A DNA stretch of 25,348 nt from a virus. The first letter of the stretch is position 1, and each line of letters opens with the position of its first letter. This document shows, in pieces, positions 1-4,671 of this stretch. A model generated the notes under the pieces. It saw nothing but the letters and a program-made list of their open reading frames with translations. It was not told the DNA's origin and searched no databases. The position numbers and the translations under genes are program-made. Where the stretch lies: positions 1-25,348 of the IMG/VR virus record IMGVR_UViG_3300032267_000595, one strand, 5' to 3'.

Positions 1-2
1 AG

Positions 3-98
3 ATGAATGAGCAGCAACACCTCTACTCTCAACATGGCGCCGAGCGTCTGTCAGCCATTCTTCGATACAAAAGGAAAAAGGAGGCCGACCGTGACTGA
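3..98 (+). CDS. Small basic protein, SAILRYKR family (31 aa, may be 5' truncated)
   Basis: A 31-codon frame opens at ATG 3 and ends at TGA 96-98. It ends in a basic tail containing SAILRYKRKK. The same peptide is encoded in the same frame by the short gene at 1032-1115, which is the main reason to take it as real. Its stop lies inside an 8-nt overlap (GTGACTGA) with the next gene, as expected for a translationally coupled operon. The window starts 2 nt before the ATG, so the ribosome binding site is not visible and the true start may lie further left. Function is unknown. The protein is too short to model a domain, and a competing frame from ATG 7 also covers this stretch. Confidence 0.45.
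   Translation: MNEQQHLYSQHGAERLSAILRYKRKKEADRD
51..74 (+). repeat. 24-nt direct repeat, copy 1 (second copy 1074-1097)
   Basis: TCAGCCATTCTTCGATACAA followed by AAGG occurs identically at 51-74 and 1074-1097. In both places it lies at the 3' end of a short frame (3-98 and 1032-1115) and encodes SAILRYKR. A polypurine ribosome-binding stretch for the next gene follows. The copies probably mark a duplicated small gene or gene junction. Confidence 0.9.
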
Positions 99-315
99 CG
101 ACATCGTGACCCGACTGCGCCATGTGGCATGGCTGGCCGAAGAAGGCAGCGACGTGACCGACCTCGCTGCCACCGCCGCTGACGAGATCGTGCGCCTGCG
201 TGACGCTGGCAACCAACTGCACGCATGGGTAACGGTCAACGCAACGAGCATCCAGCAGGAACGCGTTTCCCATGACAAAGTGCTCACCGCATGGGAGGAG
301 GCCTGCCGTGGCTGA
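91..315 (+). CDS. Small helical phage protein of unknown function (74 aa)
   Basis: I chose GTG 91 because AAGGAGG-like sequence (AAAAAGGAGG, 73-82) lies 8 nt upstream, and because the start overlaps the previous stop by 8 nt. An in-frame ATG at 7 would give 102 aa but has no visible ribosome site and would translate through the preceding small gene. The product begins MTDDIVTRLR and has a heptad-like pattern around residues 20-40 (ATAADEIVRLRDAG), so a short coiled coil is likely. Short TDDIVTRLR...ADEIxRLR proteins are common in phage genomes from memory, but none has a role I can name. The stop (313-315) lies inside the GTGGCTGA overlap with the next gene. Confidence 0.75.
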   Translation: MTDDIVTRLRHVAWLAEEGSDVTDLAATAADEIVRLRDAGNQLHAWVTVNATSIQQERVSHDKVLTAWEEACRG

Positions 316-1039
316 CGATCTAAACAAAGGAAACACGATGCACATCAAAATCGACACAACCAAACTGCTCAACTTGCTGGGCGAGAACGGCGAACACTGG
401 GTTCAAGGCAAGTGGGGTGACGACACCGCCATGTGCCTGCACGGTGCGATTCGTCGTTGCCAGCCGCAACGGGGTGACGCCTACCTCATTGAACAAGTGG
501 CACGACTGCAAGGTTGGGGCACCAACTGGAACGACAACAACAACACTGATTGGGCACAGGTGCGTCGCTTGATCGTGTCAGGCCTTGAAGTGACAGACGC
601 TGATCTTGCCGACACGTTCGGCCCACAGTGGGAGCAGATTGTTGCGTTGGTGCGCCGTGCCGCAGTGCTGACAACCGACGAACTAAAGCGGTTATCGGCC
701 GCTCGGGCCACCGCTCAGGACGACGCTCAGGACGACGCTCAGGACGCCTCTCAGTACATCGCTCGGCGCGCCGCTCGGTACAACGCTTGGTACACCGCTT
801 GGGCCGCCGCTTGTGGCGCCGCTCAGGACCACGCTCAGTACGACGCTCAGTACGACGATTGGTACGACGGTTGGTACAACGCTCAGGACGCCGTTCGGGC
901 CGCCGCTCGGGGACTTGTCATTCGTGACCTAATCGGCCAGCGCGGATTCACCCAACAGCACTACGACCTACTGACACAACCGTGGAGCAAGGTGATCGGC
1001 CCTGTTCATCCTGATGACAAGCAGGCCGACCGTGGCTGA
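308..1039 (+). CDS. DUF6197-like protein with 18 tetrapeptide A-x-x-x repeats (243 aa)
   Basis: GTG 308 has a very strong ribosome site (GGGAGGAGG, 293-301) and an 8-nt overlap with the previous stop, so it is preferred over ATG 338. The N-terminal region (about residues 20-105) contains CLHGAI (43-48) and WND (74-76), which resembles the DUF6197 family; that match is from memory. Residues 132-203 are 18 tetrapeptides starting mostly with Ala, then Q/R/W, then D/Y/A, then a variable residue (AQDD, ARYN, AWYT, AQYD). The C-terminal 40 residues (GLVIRDLIGQRGF...PWSKVIGPVHPDD) resemble the tail of repeat proteins seen in other phages. No enzyme motif is visible. The repeat DNA is described separately. 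A helical, possibly fibrous or multivalent binding role is only inference. Confidence 0.85.
   Translation: MADDLNKGNTMHIKIDTTKLLNLLGENGEHWVQGKWGDDTAMCLHGAIRRCQPQRGDAYLIEQVARLQGWGTNWNDNNNTDWAQVRRLIVSGLEVTDADLADTFGPQWEQIVALVRRAAVLTTDELKRLSAARATAQDDAQDDAQDASQYIARRAARYNAWYTAWAAACGAAQDHAQYDAQYDDWYDGWYNAQDAVRAAARGLVIRDLIGQRGFTQQHYDLLTQPWSKVIGPVHPDDKQADRG
701..916 (+). repeat. 18 tandem 12-bp coding units, pattern GCT-YRG-NNC-NNC
   Basis: Eighteen consecutive 12-nt units encode tetrapeptides. In the first 17 units the third base of every codon is fixed (T, G, C, C) in 67 of 68 codons; the exception is TGT in unit 10. First and second codon positions vary freely. Slot-1 alanine is always GCT, whereas alanine in slots 3 and 4 is always GCC. 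Slot 2 is only CAG, CGG, TGG or TGT. The last unit (GCT CGG GGA CTT) is degenerate. This is an in-frame tandem array with mostly amino-acid-changing differences. Confidence 0.95.
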
Positions 1040-1115
1040 CGACAACGCGCAACTATACCGAAATAGGTATAGTTCAGCCATTCTTCGATACAAAAGGGAA
1101 AAGGGGAAAGAATGA
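1032..1115 (+). CDS. Small basic protein, SAILRYKR family (27 aa)
   Basis: GTG 1032 opens a 27-codon frame (MADDNAQLYRNRYS, then SAILRYKREKGKE) ending at TGA 1113-1115. It starts within an 8-nt overlap (GTGGCTGA, 1032-1039) with the stop of the repeat protein, and its own stop overlaps the next ATG by 4 nt (ATGA, 1112-1115). Both ends are therefore placed as in a coupled operon. It shares SAILRYKR with the frame at 3-98 and MADD with the start at 308. A perfect 9-bp inverted repeat (1051-1074) lies inside it. Upstream only GCAGG is seen as a ribosome site. Function is unknown; it could be a leader peptide for the P-loop gene. Confidence 0.5.
   Translation: MADDNAQLYRNRYSSAILRYKREKGKE
1051..1074. 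promoter_or_regulatory. Perfect 9-bp inverted repeat
   Basis: AACTATACC, a 6-nt GAAATA spacer, then GGTATAGTT form a perfect hairpin or dyad. It is AT-rich and lacks a following T-run, so a classical terminator is unlikely. It lies 38 nt upstream of the P-loop gene start. It could be an operator, or an RNA hairpin that affects translation of the gene at 1112. Confidence 0.7.
1074..1097 (+). repeat. 24-nt direct repeat, copy 2 (first copy 51-74)
   Basis: This is identical to 51-74 and in the same reading frame of the short gene at 1032-1115. It sits between the inverted repeat at 1051-1074 and the start of the P-loop gene at 1112. Confidence 0.9.
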
Positions 1116-1486
1116 TGTTGTACATCGTAAGGGGTCTGCCCGGTTCGGGTAAGACCATACTGGCACACAAGTTGGCACAACTTGTGTGTGAGGCCGACCA
1201 GTACATGGTCGATGAGCAGGGAGATTACAAGTTCGACCCCACTCGCCTGCGCGAGTGCCACGACAAGTGCTACATCGCGGTGGCACGTGGACTCCGCATC
1301 GGCCTAACCGTGGCCGTGTCCAACACATTCTCCCAGCGCTGGGAGTTTGCCAAGTACGTTGCCCTTGCGGAAGACGAGGGCGTAACGTATCAGGTCATCA
1401 CCTGCGAGGGTGACCCGTTGTGGCAGAACGTCCACAACGTGCCGAAAGAAACCATCCAGCGGATGAAAGACCGCTGGGAATTGTAA
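1112..1486 (+). CDS. P-loop ATPase / polynucleotide-kinase-like protein (AAA_33 type, 124 aa)
   Basis: The protein begins MMLYIVRGLPGSGKT, a textbook Walker A motif (GLPGSGKT, residues 8-15) on the first beta strand. Later, VSNTFSQRWEFAKYVALAEDEGVTYQVITCEG (in two parts, about residues 68-100) matches the 'DNT..E...Y...A' region of N4BP2-like/AAA_33 kinases. At 124 aa it is close to a minimal kinase core, with no phosphatase domain. Such phage proteins are thought to phosphorylate nucleic acid 5' ends or other small substrates; the substrate here is not readable. The start has GGGGAAAG upstream and overlaps the previous stop as ATGA; ATG 1115 is an alternative. Its TAA stop lies inside the 13-bp palindrome at 1482-1494. 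Confidence 0.85.
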   Translation: MMLYIVRGLPGSGKTILAHKLAQLVCEADQYMVDEQGDYKFDPTRLRECHDKCYIAVARGLRIGLTVAVSNTFSQRWEFAKYVALAEDEGVTYQVITCEGDPLWQNVHNVPKETIQRMKDRWEL

Positions 1487-1494
1487 CCGTTACA
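1482..1494. promoter_or_regulatory. TGTAAC-C-GTTACA palindrome (site 1)
   Basis: This perfect dyad with a 1-nt centre is flanked by T and A, giving TTGTAACCGTTACAA. It contains the TAA stop of the P-loop gene and directly abuts the AAGGAGAG ribosome site of the next gene. It is a member of the dispersed family described in the findings. Confidence 0.85.
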
Positions 1495-1503
1495 AGGAGA
1501 GAT

Positions 1504-1635
1504 ATGAAGACTCATTGGAATAAGCGTAAATGCCGCAAATGCGGCCAGCACATCGACCCGAACTCAGGCCCGTGGGTGAAAGTCTCGCCAACGGGTGACG
1601 AGAGTCACTACCACAAGGAGTGTGGCCGTGACTAG
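1504..1635 (+). CDS. Small zinc-binding protein (43 aa)
   Basis: ATG 1504 has an ideal ribosome site (AAGGAGAG) 4-5 nt upstream, formed next to the TGTAACCGTTACA palindrome. The protein has two metal-ligand pairs, C10-x2-C13 and H37-x2-C40, with a basic N terminus (MKTHWNKRKCRKCG). That is a minimal treble-clef or zinc-ribbon arrangement. The stop TAG lies in an 8-nt overlap (GTGACTAG) with the next gene. It may be a nucleic-acid or protein adaptor, but no specific function can be assigned. Confidence 0.75.
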   Translation: MKTHWNKRKCRKCGQHIDPNSGPWVKVSPTGDESHYHKECGRD

Positions 1636-1819
1636 TTGCATGACATGCCGAGACGAGGGCACCATTGAGGTGCCGGTACGTGACGACACGGACCTTGTGC
1701 CGTGTCCGCACTGCCGCCCAGAGATGTGGCCCGACGGGTTTCCCGGTGTTAGGGCCGGTGACCGAATCATAATCCAAGCAAGCAAACACTTCCGCAATAA
1801 GGACTGGAGCAACCAGTGA
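1628..1819 (+). CDS. Small protein with two CxxC knuckles (63 aa)
   Basis: GTG 1628 follows AAGGAGTG and overlaps the previous stop by 8 nt; ATG 1640 is a less likely start. Residues 4-7 (CMTC) and 26-29 (CPHC) form two zinc knuckles spaced 18 residues apart, followed by a basic/aromatic tail. The spacing recalls a rubredoxin-like or DnaJ-type zinc ribbon. The gene ends in a GTGA overlap with the following gene. Unknown role. Confidence 0.75.
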   Translation: MTSCMTCRDEGTIEVPVRDDTDLVPCPHCRPEMWPDGFPGVRAGDRIIIQASKHFRNKDWSNQ

Positions 1820-2013
1820 ACATAAACATCATCGTCAGCAACCCGCAGTTCGATTACCATTCGGAGGCCCCGTACGCGCATACAGTATTGCGGGACAATG
1901 GGACAAGCGTTACGTTGCTGTTTGAGGACGCTCTTCAGCGGGCGCTGTTCTTCCGTCGTCTGGCGTCCGAAGCCAGCGCCATGCTGGAAACAGAGGGGGT
2001 GGAGAATGCCTGA
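1816..2013 (+). CDS. Hypothetical protein (65 aa)
   Basis: GTG 1816 overlaps the previous TGA by 4 nt (GTGA), a coupled start without a separate strong ribosome site. The product (MNINIIVSNPQFDYH...) mixes beta-like N-terminal and helical C-terminal segments (LFEDALQRALFFRRLASEASAMLETE). I do not recognise a family. The stop is in an 8-nt overlap (ATGCCTGA) with the next gene. Confidence 0.7.
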   Translation: MNINIIVSNPQFDYHSEAPYAHTVLRDNGTSVTLLFEDALQRALFFRRLASEASAMLETEGVENA

Positions 2014-2089
2014 CGAACTGCGCCGTGCTGCTATCGCGGCTCTTATCAGCCTTATCGTGTTCATCCCAGTCATGTGGATGGTGAAGTGA
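2006..2089 (+). CDS. Single-pass small membrane protein (27 aa)
   Basis: This very short gene has a clear ribosome site (GGGGGTGGAG, ending 2004) next to ATG 2006, and has 8-nt and 1-nt overlaps with its neighbours (ATGCCTGA upstream, TGATG downstream). The product is a charged head (MPDELRR) followed by a hydrophobic helix of about 18 residues (AAIAALISLIVFIPVMWM). It is therefore likely inserted in the host inner membrane. It is too short for a typical holin, and I assign no function. Confidence 0.65.
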   Translation: MPDELRRAAIAALISLIVFIPVMWMVK

Positions 2090-2388
2090 TGGCAGTACGA
2101 CGCAACTATTGGGCCATGTACCCCAATCATGAAAATCCAAATGGGATGAACCTGCTCACCCAAACTGGACTTGCCATGCTCTTCGGAGTGAAGCAAGTAA
2201 CAGCAGCAGCGTGGGTAGTTCGTCCTGACTTCCCAGAACCAGCAATCATAAGCCTTGACAATGCAGTGCTCTGGGACACTGTAACTGTTACAGAGTGGTA
2301 TGACAAGACAATGAAGAACAACGCACTGCATCAAGCGTGCCGACTTCGTAACTATAACAAGTCCAACGACAACAACAACAACAAGTAG
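2089..2388 (+). CDS. Helix-turn-helix DNA-binding protein (99 aa)
   Basis: ATG 2089 overlaps the preceding TGA by 1 nt; GTG 2074 is a possible longer start. Residues about 21-52 (NLLTQTGLAMLFGV, then KQVTAAAWVVRPDFPEP) read like the winged HTH of MerR/AlpA/excisionase-type proteins: a short helix pair followed by 'RPDFPEP', where family members often have '.DFP.P'. A low-complexity tail (SNDNNNNK) from AAC repeats ends the protein. One of the 13-bp palindromes (2280-2292) lies inside the gene, so autoregulation is conceivable but unproven. It resembles the other small HTH gene at 14968-15171 in type but not closely in sequence. Confidence 0.75.
   Translation: MAVRRNYWAMYPNHENPNGMNLLTQTGLAMLFGVKQVTAAAWVVRPDFPEPAIISLDNAVLWDTVTVTEWYDKTMKNNALHQACRLRNYNKSNDNNNNK
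2280..2292. promoter_or_regulatory. TGTAAC-T-GTTACA palindrome (site 2)
   Basis: Perfect 6+1+6 dyad inside the HTH gene, read there as the codons of the peptide VTVT. Confidence 0.8.
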
Positions 2389-2405
2389 GAGAACCACAAT
2401 GGCTA
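2387..2405 (+). repeat. Repeated translation-start module, copy 1 (copy 2 at 5251-5269)
   Basis: AGGAGAACCACAATGGCTA is identical at 2387-2405 and 5251-5269. It holds the ribosome site, spacer, ATG and first codon of two unrelated genes. Confidence 0.85.
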
Positions 2406-2800
2406 CTGTCCGTGTAGACCGCACCACCCTCATCAACACTCTTCGCACCAAGGTCGCAGAGGCCAAGGTCGTCTGGGATGCGTACGACAAGGAGATGGAT
2501 GCGCACGAGAAGGCCCGCAAGAAGAACATCGAACAGTTCAAGAAGGACGTGCTGACCGGCAAGTTCAAGAACGAACAGGTAGACATCCATGTCCGTGAGG
2601 ATTACTACGCCCAAAAATGGAATGCAGTCATCACGTTGGAGTTCCCTGAGAAGTACAAGGGGGAGCGCCCTCAGATTGATTGCAGCGTCCCGACTCGCTT
2701 CGACATCTCAGAGATCGAAGGCATTCTCCGACTGTTGGAGATGACCACCGACGACCGTATCAACGTGTCGATGCTGAAGAACATCAGCAGGTACCTGTGA
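2399..2800 (+). CDS. Hypothetical protein, helical N-terminus (133 aa)
   Basis: ATG 2399 follows AGGAGAACCACA, the same initiation module as the MoxR gene. Residues 1-60 are strongly helical and charged (LRTKVAEAKVVWDAYDKEMDAHEKARKKNIEQF), suggesting a coiled coil; residues 60-133 look like mixed alpha/beta. The gene is followed by a strong hairpin, so it is probably the last gene of its operon. I do not recognise a family. Many phages carry similarly sized coiled-coil proteins of unknown role. Confidence 0.75.
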   Translation: MATVRVDRTTLINTLRTKVAEAKVVWDAYDKEMDAHEKARKKNIEQFKKDVLTGKFKNEQVDIHVREDYYAQKWNAVITLEFPEKYKGERPQIDCSVPTRFDISEIEGILRLLEMTTDDRINVSMLKNISRYL

Positions 2801-2806
2801 TCTTCA

Positions 2807-2842
2807 GGCACAACCAACTCTTTGACAGGAGTTGGTTGTGCC
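2807..2842 (+). terminator. 14-bp perfect hairpin, likely transcription terminator
   Basis: GGCACAACCAACTC, an 8-nt loop (TTTGACAG) and GAGTTGGTTGTGCC form a perfect 14-bp stem 6 nt after the stop of the upstream gene. Only CTTGG follows, so there is no T-run; actinobacterial terminators often lack one. The loop holds a TTGACA hexamer, but no -10 box lies at the right distance. Confidence 0.75.
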
Positions 2843-2917
2843 TTGGAGGCACGACTGGTAAACTTTACGGAACCATTACGAAACCCACGTCAAGTGGGTC
2901 TTAGGAAAGGAGAAAGC
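2843..2917 (+). promoter_or_regulatory. Intergenic leader of the lytic transglycosylase gene
   Basis: No gene is seen here. The stretch holds a small palindrome GTAAACTTTAC (2858-2868), a weak possible promoter (TTGTGC 2836-2841, 17 nt, TAAACT 2859-2864), and a 6-bp hairpin ACCCAC-GTCAA-GTGGGT (2883-2899). The AGGAAAGGAGAAAG ribosome site follows, just before ATG 2918. A promoter here fits the terminator immediately upstream, but the boxes are poor matches. Confidence 0.4.
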
Positions 2918-3301
2918 ATGAAGCGACGACTCGCTGCAATGCTTCTGGCTACCACGGCCCTCACGGGCCTCCCTGCTAAGGCAGACGCTGCCGTTGGGAG
3001 GTGTCAACAGTACGAGCCTGCACTTGCGGCCCTTGCCCCTAAGGGGGGATGGGACGTGAACCGCATGTCACGACTGATGTGGCGTGAGAGCCGCTGCACG
3101 CCTGATGTACGGTCGAAGAGCCGTGACTCGGGTCTGCTCCAGATCAACGACGTGAACCATAAGTACCTGACCATGCGACTGGGCGCACCAGTCACGTCAT
3201 GGCTGCTCATGAATCCGACGTACAACATCTGGAGTGCTGCTCGTCTATGCGAGTACGCACGAAAGGCATGGGGCAATTGTTATGCCCCTTGGGCATTGTA
3301 A
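2918..3301 (+). CDS. Secreted lytic transglycosylase / lysozyme-like (SLT) protein (127 aa)
   Basis: ATG 2918 has a strong ribosome site (AAAGGAGAAAG). A classical signal peptide occupies residues 1-24 (MKRRLAAMLLATTALTG..AKADA) with an AxA cleavage signal before AVGRC. The mature part has WRESRC with a probable catalytic glutamate E57, then SGLLQIN (71-77) and YNIWSAARL (102-110), the successive motifs of the SLT lysozyme-like superfamily. It should cleave peptidoglycan glycan strands outside the membrane, either in lysis or in local wall opening. It is short, with no wall-binding domain. Two or more cysteines (29, 60, 111, 121) may form disulphides. The stop TAA lies in palindrome site 3. 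Confidence 0.85.
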   Translation: MKRRLAAMLLATTALTGLPAKADAAVGRCQQYEPALAALAPKGGWDVNRMSRLMWRESRCTPDVRSKSRDSGLLQINDVNHKYLTMRLGAPVTSWLLMNPTYNIWSAARLCEYARKAWGNCYAPWAL

Positions 3302-3309
3302 CCGTTACA
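3297..3309. promoter_or_regulatory. TGTAAC-C-GTTACA palindrome (site 3)
   Basis: Perfect dyad extended to TTGTAACCGTTACAA (3296-3310). It overlaps the TAA stop of the lytic transglycosylase gene exactly as site 1 overlaps the P-loop gene stop. Confidence 0.85.
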
Positions 3310-3325
3310 ACACAACCAAGACAGA

Positions 3326-3355
3326 TAAGAGGGAGGGGGAAACCCCTCCCTCTTA
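3326..3355 (+). terminator. 13-bp hairpin capped by a GAAA tetraloop
   Basis: TAAGAGGGAGGGG, GAAA, CCCCTCCCTCTTA is a perfect 13-bp stem with a GNRA-type loop. It lies 25 nt after the transglycosylase stop and 6 nt before the GGAGG ribosome site of the next gene. It is followed by CATTT only. It could terminate transcription, protect an mRNA 3' end, or regulate the next gene. Confidence 0.75.
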
Positions 3356-3369
3356 CATTTGGAGGAACC

Positions 3370-3930
3370 ATGAACCAACCATCACAAAAGCAAATGGACT
3401 GGATAAAAGTCCTAGTGCAGGAGCGGAGGCAGGGGCTTACGCCTGCACCGGAATGGCTCAAGCCGCCCACCACTTCGTGGGAGGCGAGCCGCCTCATCAA
3501 CAACCTCAAAGGTATCAAGAAGGATATCTACAATATCCCTGACCCTGAGGTTGGCTTCTATAAGGTGGGGGACACCGTGGTGTTCGCCTACCGTGCTCGT
3601 AGTGGGCACATCACTAGCAAGTCGTTCGCCGGTCGTTGGGAATACACCGGTAAGAAAGCCTTGACAGGCTGCACTCCTGACGCGATGATGACGGACAAGG
3701 AGGTGGCTGAACTCGGGCGCACCATCAGCAAGGATGGTAAGGGCACGTGCGTTGTGTGCCTAGCGGAAGGACGAGACCCCACGCTAACCGACGCCCGGTC
3801 CATTGCCGCTGGTTACGGGGCCACGTGTGCTGCCCGTTTCGGCTGGCGTTACCCATCACAACAAGAAGCAGAAACAATCATTGCCTCATGGGCTGTAACC
3901 GTTACAATGGAGGATATGAACCGTGTCTGA
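3370..3930 (+). CDS. Phage protein with DUF6011-like Cys motif (186 aa)
   Basis: ATG 3370 follows TTTGGAGGAACC. The N terminus (PSQKQMDWIKVLVQERR, residues 4-20) is a helical segment common at the start of phage proteins that carry small zinc motifs. Near the C terminus, CVVC, then TLTDARSIAAGYGATCAARFG resembles the DUF6011 pattern in which two CxxC-type cysteines precede an 'S-I..G.G..C' element; this family call is from memory. In between lies a beta-rich stretch (VGDTVVFAYRARSGHITSKSF). The gene contains palindrome site 4 and ends in an 8-nt overlap (GTGTCTGA) with the next gene. Confidence 0.75.
   Translation: MNQPSQKQMDWIKVLVQERRQGLTPAPEWLKPPTTSWEASRLINNLKGIKKDIYNIPDPEVGFYKVGDTVVFAYRARSGHITSKSFAGRWEYTGKKALTGCTPDAMMTDKEVAELGRTISKDGKGTCVVCLAEGRDPTLTDARSIAAGYGATCAARFGWRYPSQQEAETIIASWAVTVTMEDMNRV
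3894..3906. promoter_or_regulatory. TGTAAC-C-GTTACA palindrome (site 4)
   Basis: Perfect dyad near the 3' end of the DUF6011-like gene, read as VTVT, 17-29 nt upstream of the GTG 3923 start. As at site 1, it precedes a ribosome site (TGGAGGA). Confidence 0.85.
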
Positions 3931-4183
3931 CACAGATGACCTTATCGAACGTGACCGGCAGCGGGTGTTGGCTGTGTACTCAGCCACCGGCGACCCACAA
4001 CTCTACGAAGAGTGGATGGGCAACTACATCGACACAGAGTATTGCGACGACTGTGGTGACGAGTTGACGGGGTCGGTGTGGTACATAGCCGTCCTCATCA
4101 AGCCCGTAACGTCTGCCAACGTGGGCGAGTCGGCGCAGTTGTGCCCCGAGTGTGGTGCCCGTCAACATGAGGGGGAGCAATGA
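3923..4183 (+). CDS. Zinc-ribbon protein (86 aa)
   Basis: GTG 3923 overlaps the preceding stop by 8 nt and has TGGAGGA upstream. C41/C44 (CDDCG) and C74/C77 (CPECG) form a four-cysteine zinc ribbon separated by about 30 residues of predicted beta structure. The N-terminal 35 residues are helical and acidic (TDDLIERDRQRVLAVY). Function is unknown. It is followed by an ATGA overlap with another cysteine-rich gene, so the two are likely made together. Confidence 0.75.
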   Translation: MSDTDDLIERDRQRVLAVYSATGDPQLYEEWMGNYIDTEYCDDCGDELTGSVWYIAVLIKPVTSANVGESAQLCPECGARQHEGEQ

Positions 4184-4509
4184 CACCCTTTGATAGGTGG
4201 CTTACCACTCAGCCCGATAACAGCGTACTCAAGCAAGTCGACTGCGGAGAGTATGAGGATGATGAGGGCGATTACGTTGGTCCGGTAGACGAGTGGAAGT
4301 GCGACTCATGCCGTGACTACATCGGAGCGATTCTCGTAGATAGCGAGGATGGCCCTGCCTACGTCAAGTGGATTGACTGTTGGCAGGATGAAGAGTATGA
4401 CAAGTTGTACTGTGAGGGCTGCGCCCTTGCTGGTGATGAGCCAGACGATGACGAGGGCTGTGGAAAATGGGGATGCAAGGAGTGCTACCCCGGAGAGGAT
4501 GAGGAATGA
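4180..4509 (+). CDS. Acidic cysteine-rich protein (109 aa)
   Basis: ATG 4180 overlaps the previous TGA by 4 nt and has GGGGGAG upstream. The protein is very acidic (EYEDDEGDY, GDEPDDDEG, PGEDEE) and has cysteine pairs C41/C44 and C78/C81 plus a terminal cluster C94, C99, C102, so it may bind one or two zinc ions. Strong acidity together with zinc motifs is seen in DNA-mimic or RNA-polymerase-binding phage proteins, but that is only a possibility. No family recognised. Confidence 0.75.
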   Translation: MTPFDRWLTTQPDNSVLKQVDCGEYEDDEGDYVGPVDEWKCDSCRDYIGAILVDSEDGPAYVKWIDCWQDEEYDKLYCEGCALAGDEPDDDEGCGKWGCKECYPGEDEE

Positions 4510-4670
4510 TCATCGCAATCGTTGGTAATCCCGTGGAGGGATTCGACTATTACGGGCCGTTTGATGACATGGGCACTGCGGTGGAGTGGTGCGAAGACAT
4601 GATTGTCACAGGTGATTGGTGGGTCTCGCTCGTAGAGTCGCCCGCCTCGTTCAACTACATGGAGAACTGA
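4506..4670 (+). CDS. Small acidic protein (54 aa)
   Basis: ATG 4506 lies in an ATGA overlap with the preceding gene and follows GAGAGGATGAGG. The product (MIIAIVGNPVEGFDYYGPFDD...) looks like a short beta-alpha-beta unit: a hydrophobic strand, a helix (MGTAVEWCEDMI), then a strand (DWWVSLVES). Phages often carry such small proteins, with a pattern like '..I.GNP..G....GPF.....A..W', but I know no function. The stop is 1 nt before the next ATG. Confidence 0.7.
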   Translation: MIIAIVGNPVEGFDYYGPFDDMGTAVEWCEDMIVTGDWWVSLVESPASFNYMEN

Positions 4671-4671
4671 G

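Noticed and set aside
7-90. N-terminal extension of the 74-aa gene from ATG 7
   Set aside because: GTG 91 has a strong ribosome site and the recurring 8-nt overlap; the extension is out of phase with the SAILRYKR frame that is repeated at 1032-1115.
628-927. 99-aa Arg/Ser-rich frame across the 12-nt repeat
   Set aside because: A 12-nt repeat stays open in other frames by construction. The protein is a shadow of the tetrapeptide array and has no ribosome site of its own.
1564-2586. 340-aa open frame on the minus strand
   Set aside because: It runs opposite five tightly coupled plus-strand genes with ribosome sites, has low-complexity Val/Leu runs from the AAC-repeat region and no recognisable domain.
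2822-2850. Promoter from TTGACA in the hairpin loop
   Set aside because: No -10-like hexamer 16-18 nt downstream; the bases there read GGAGGC.
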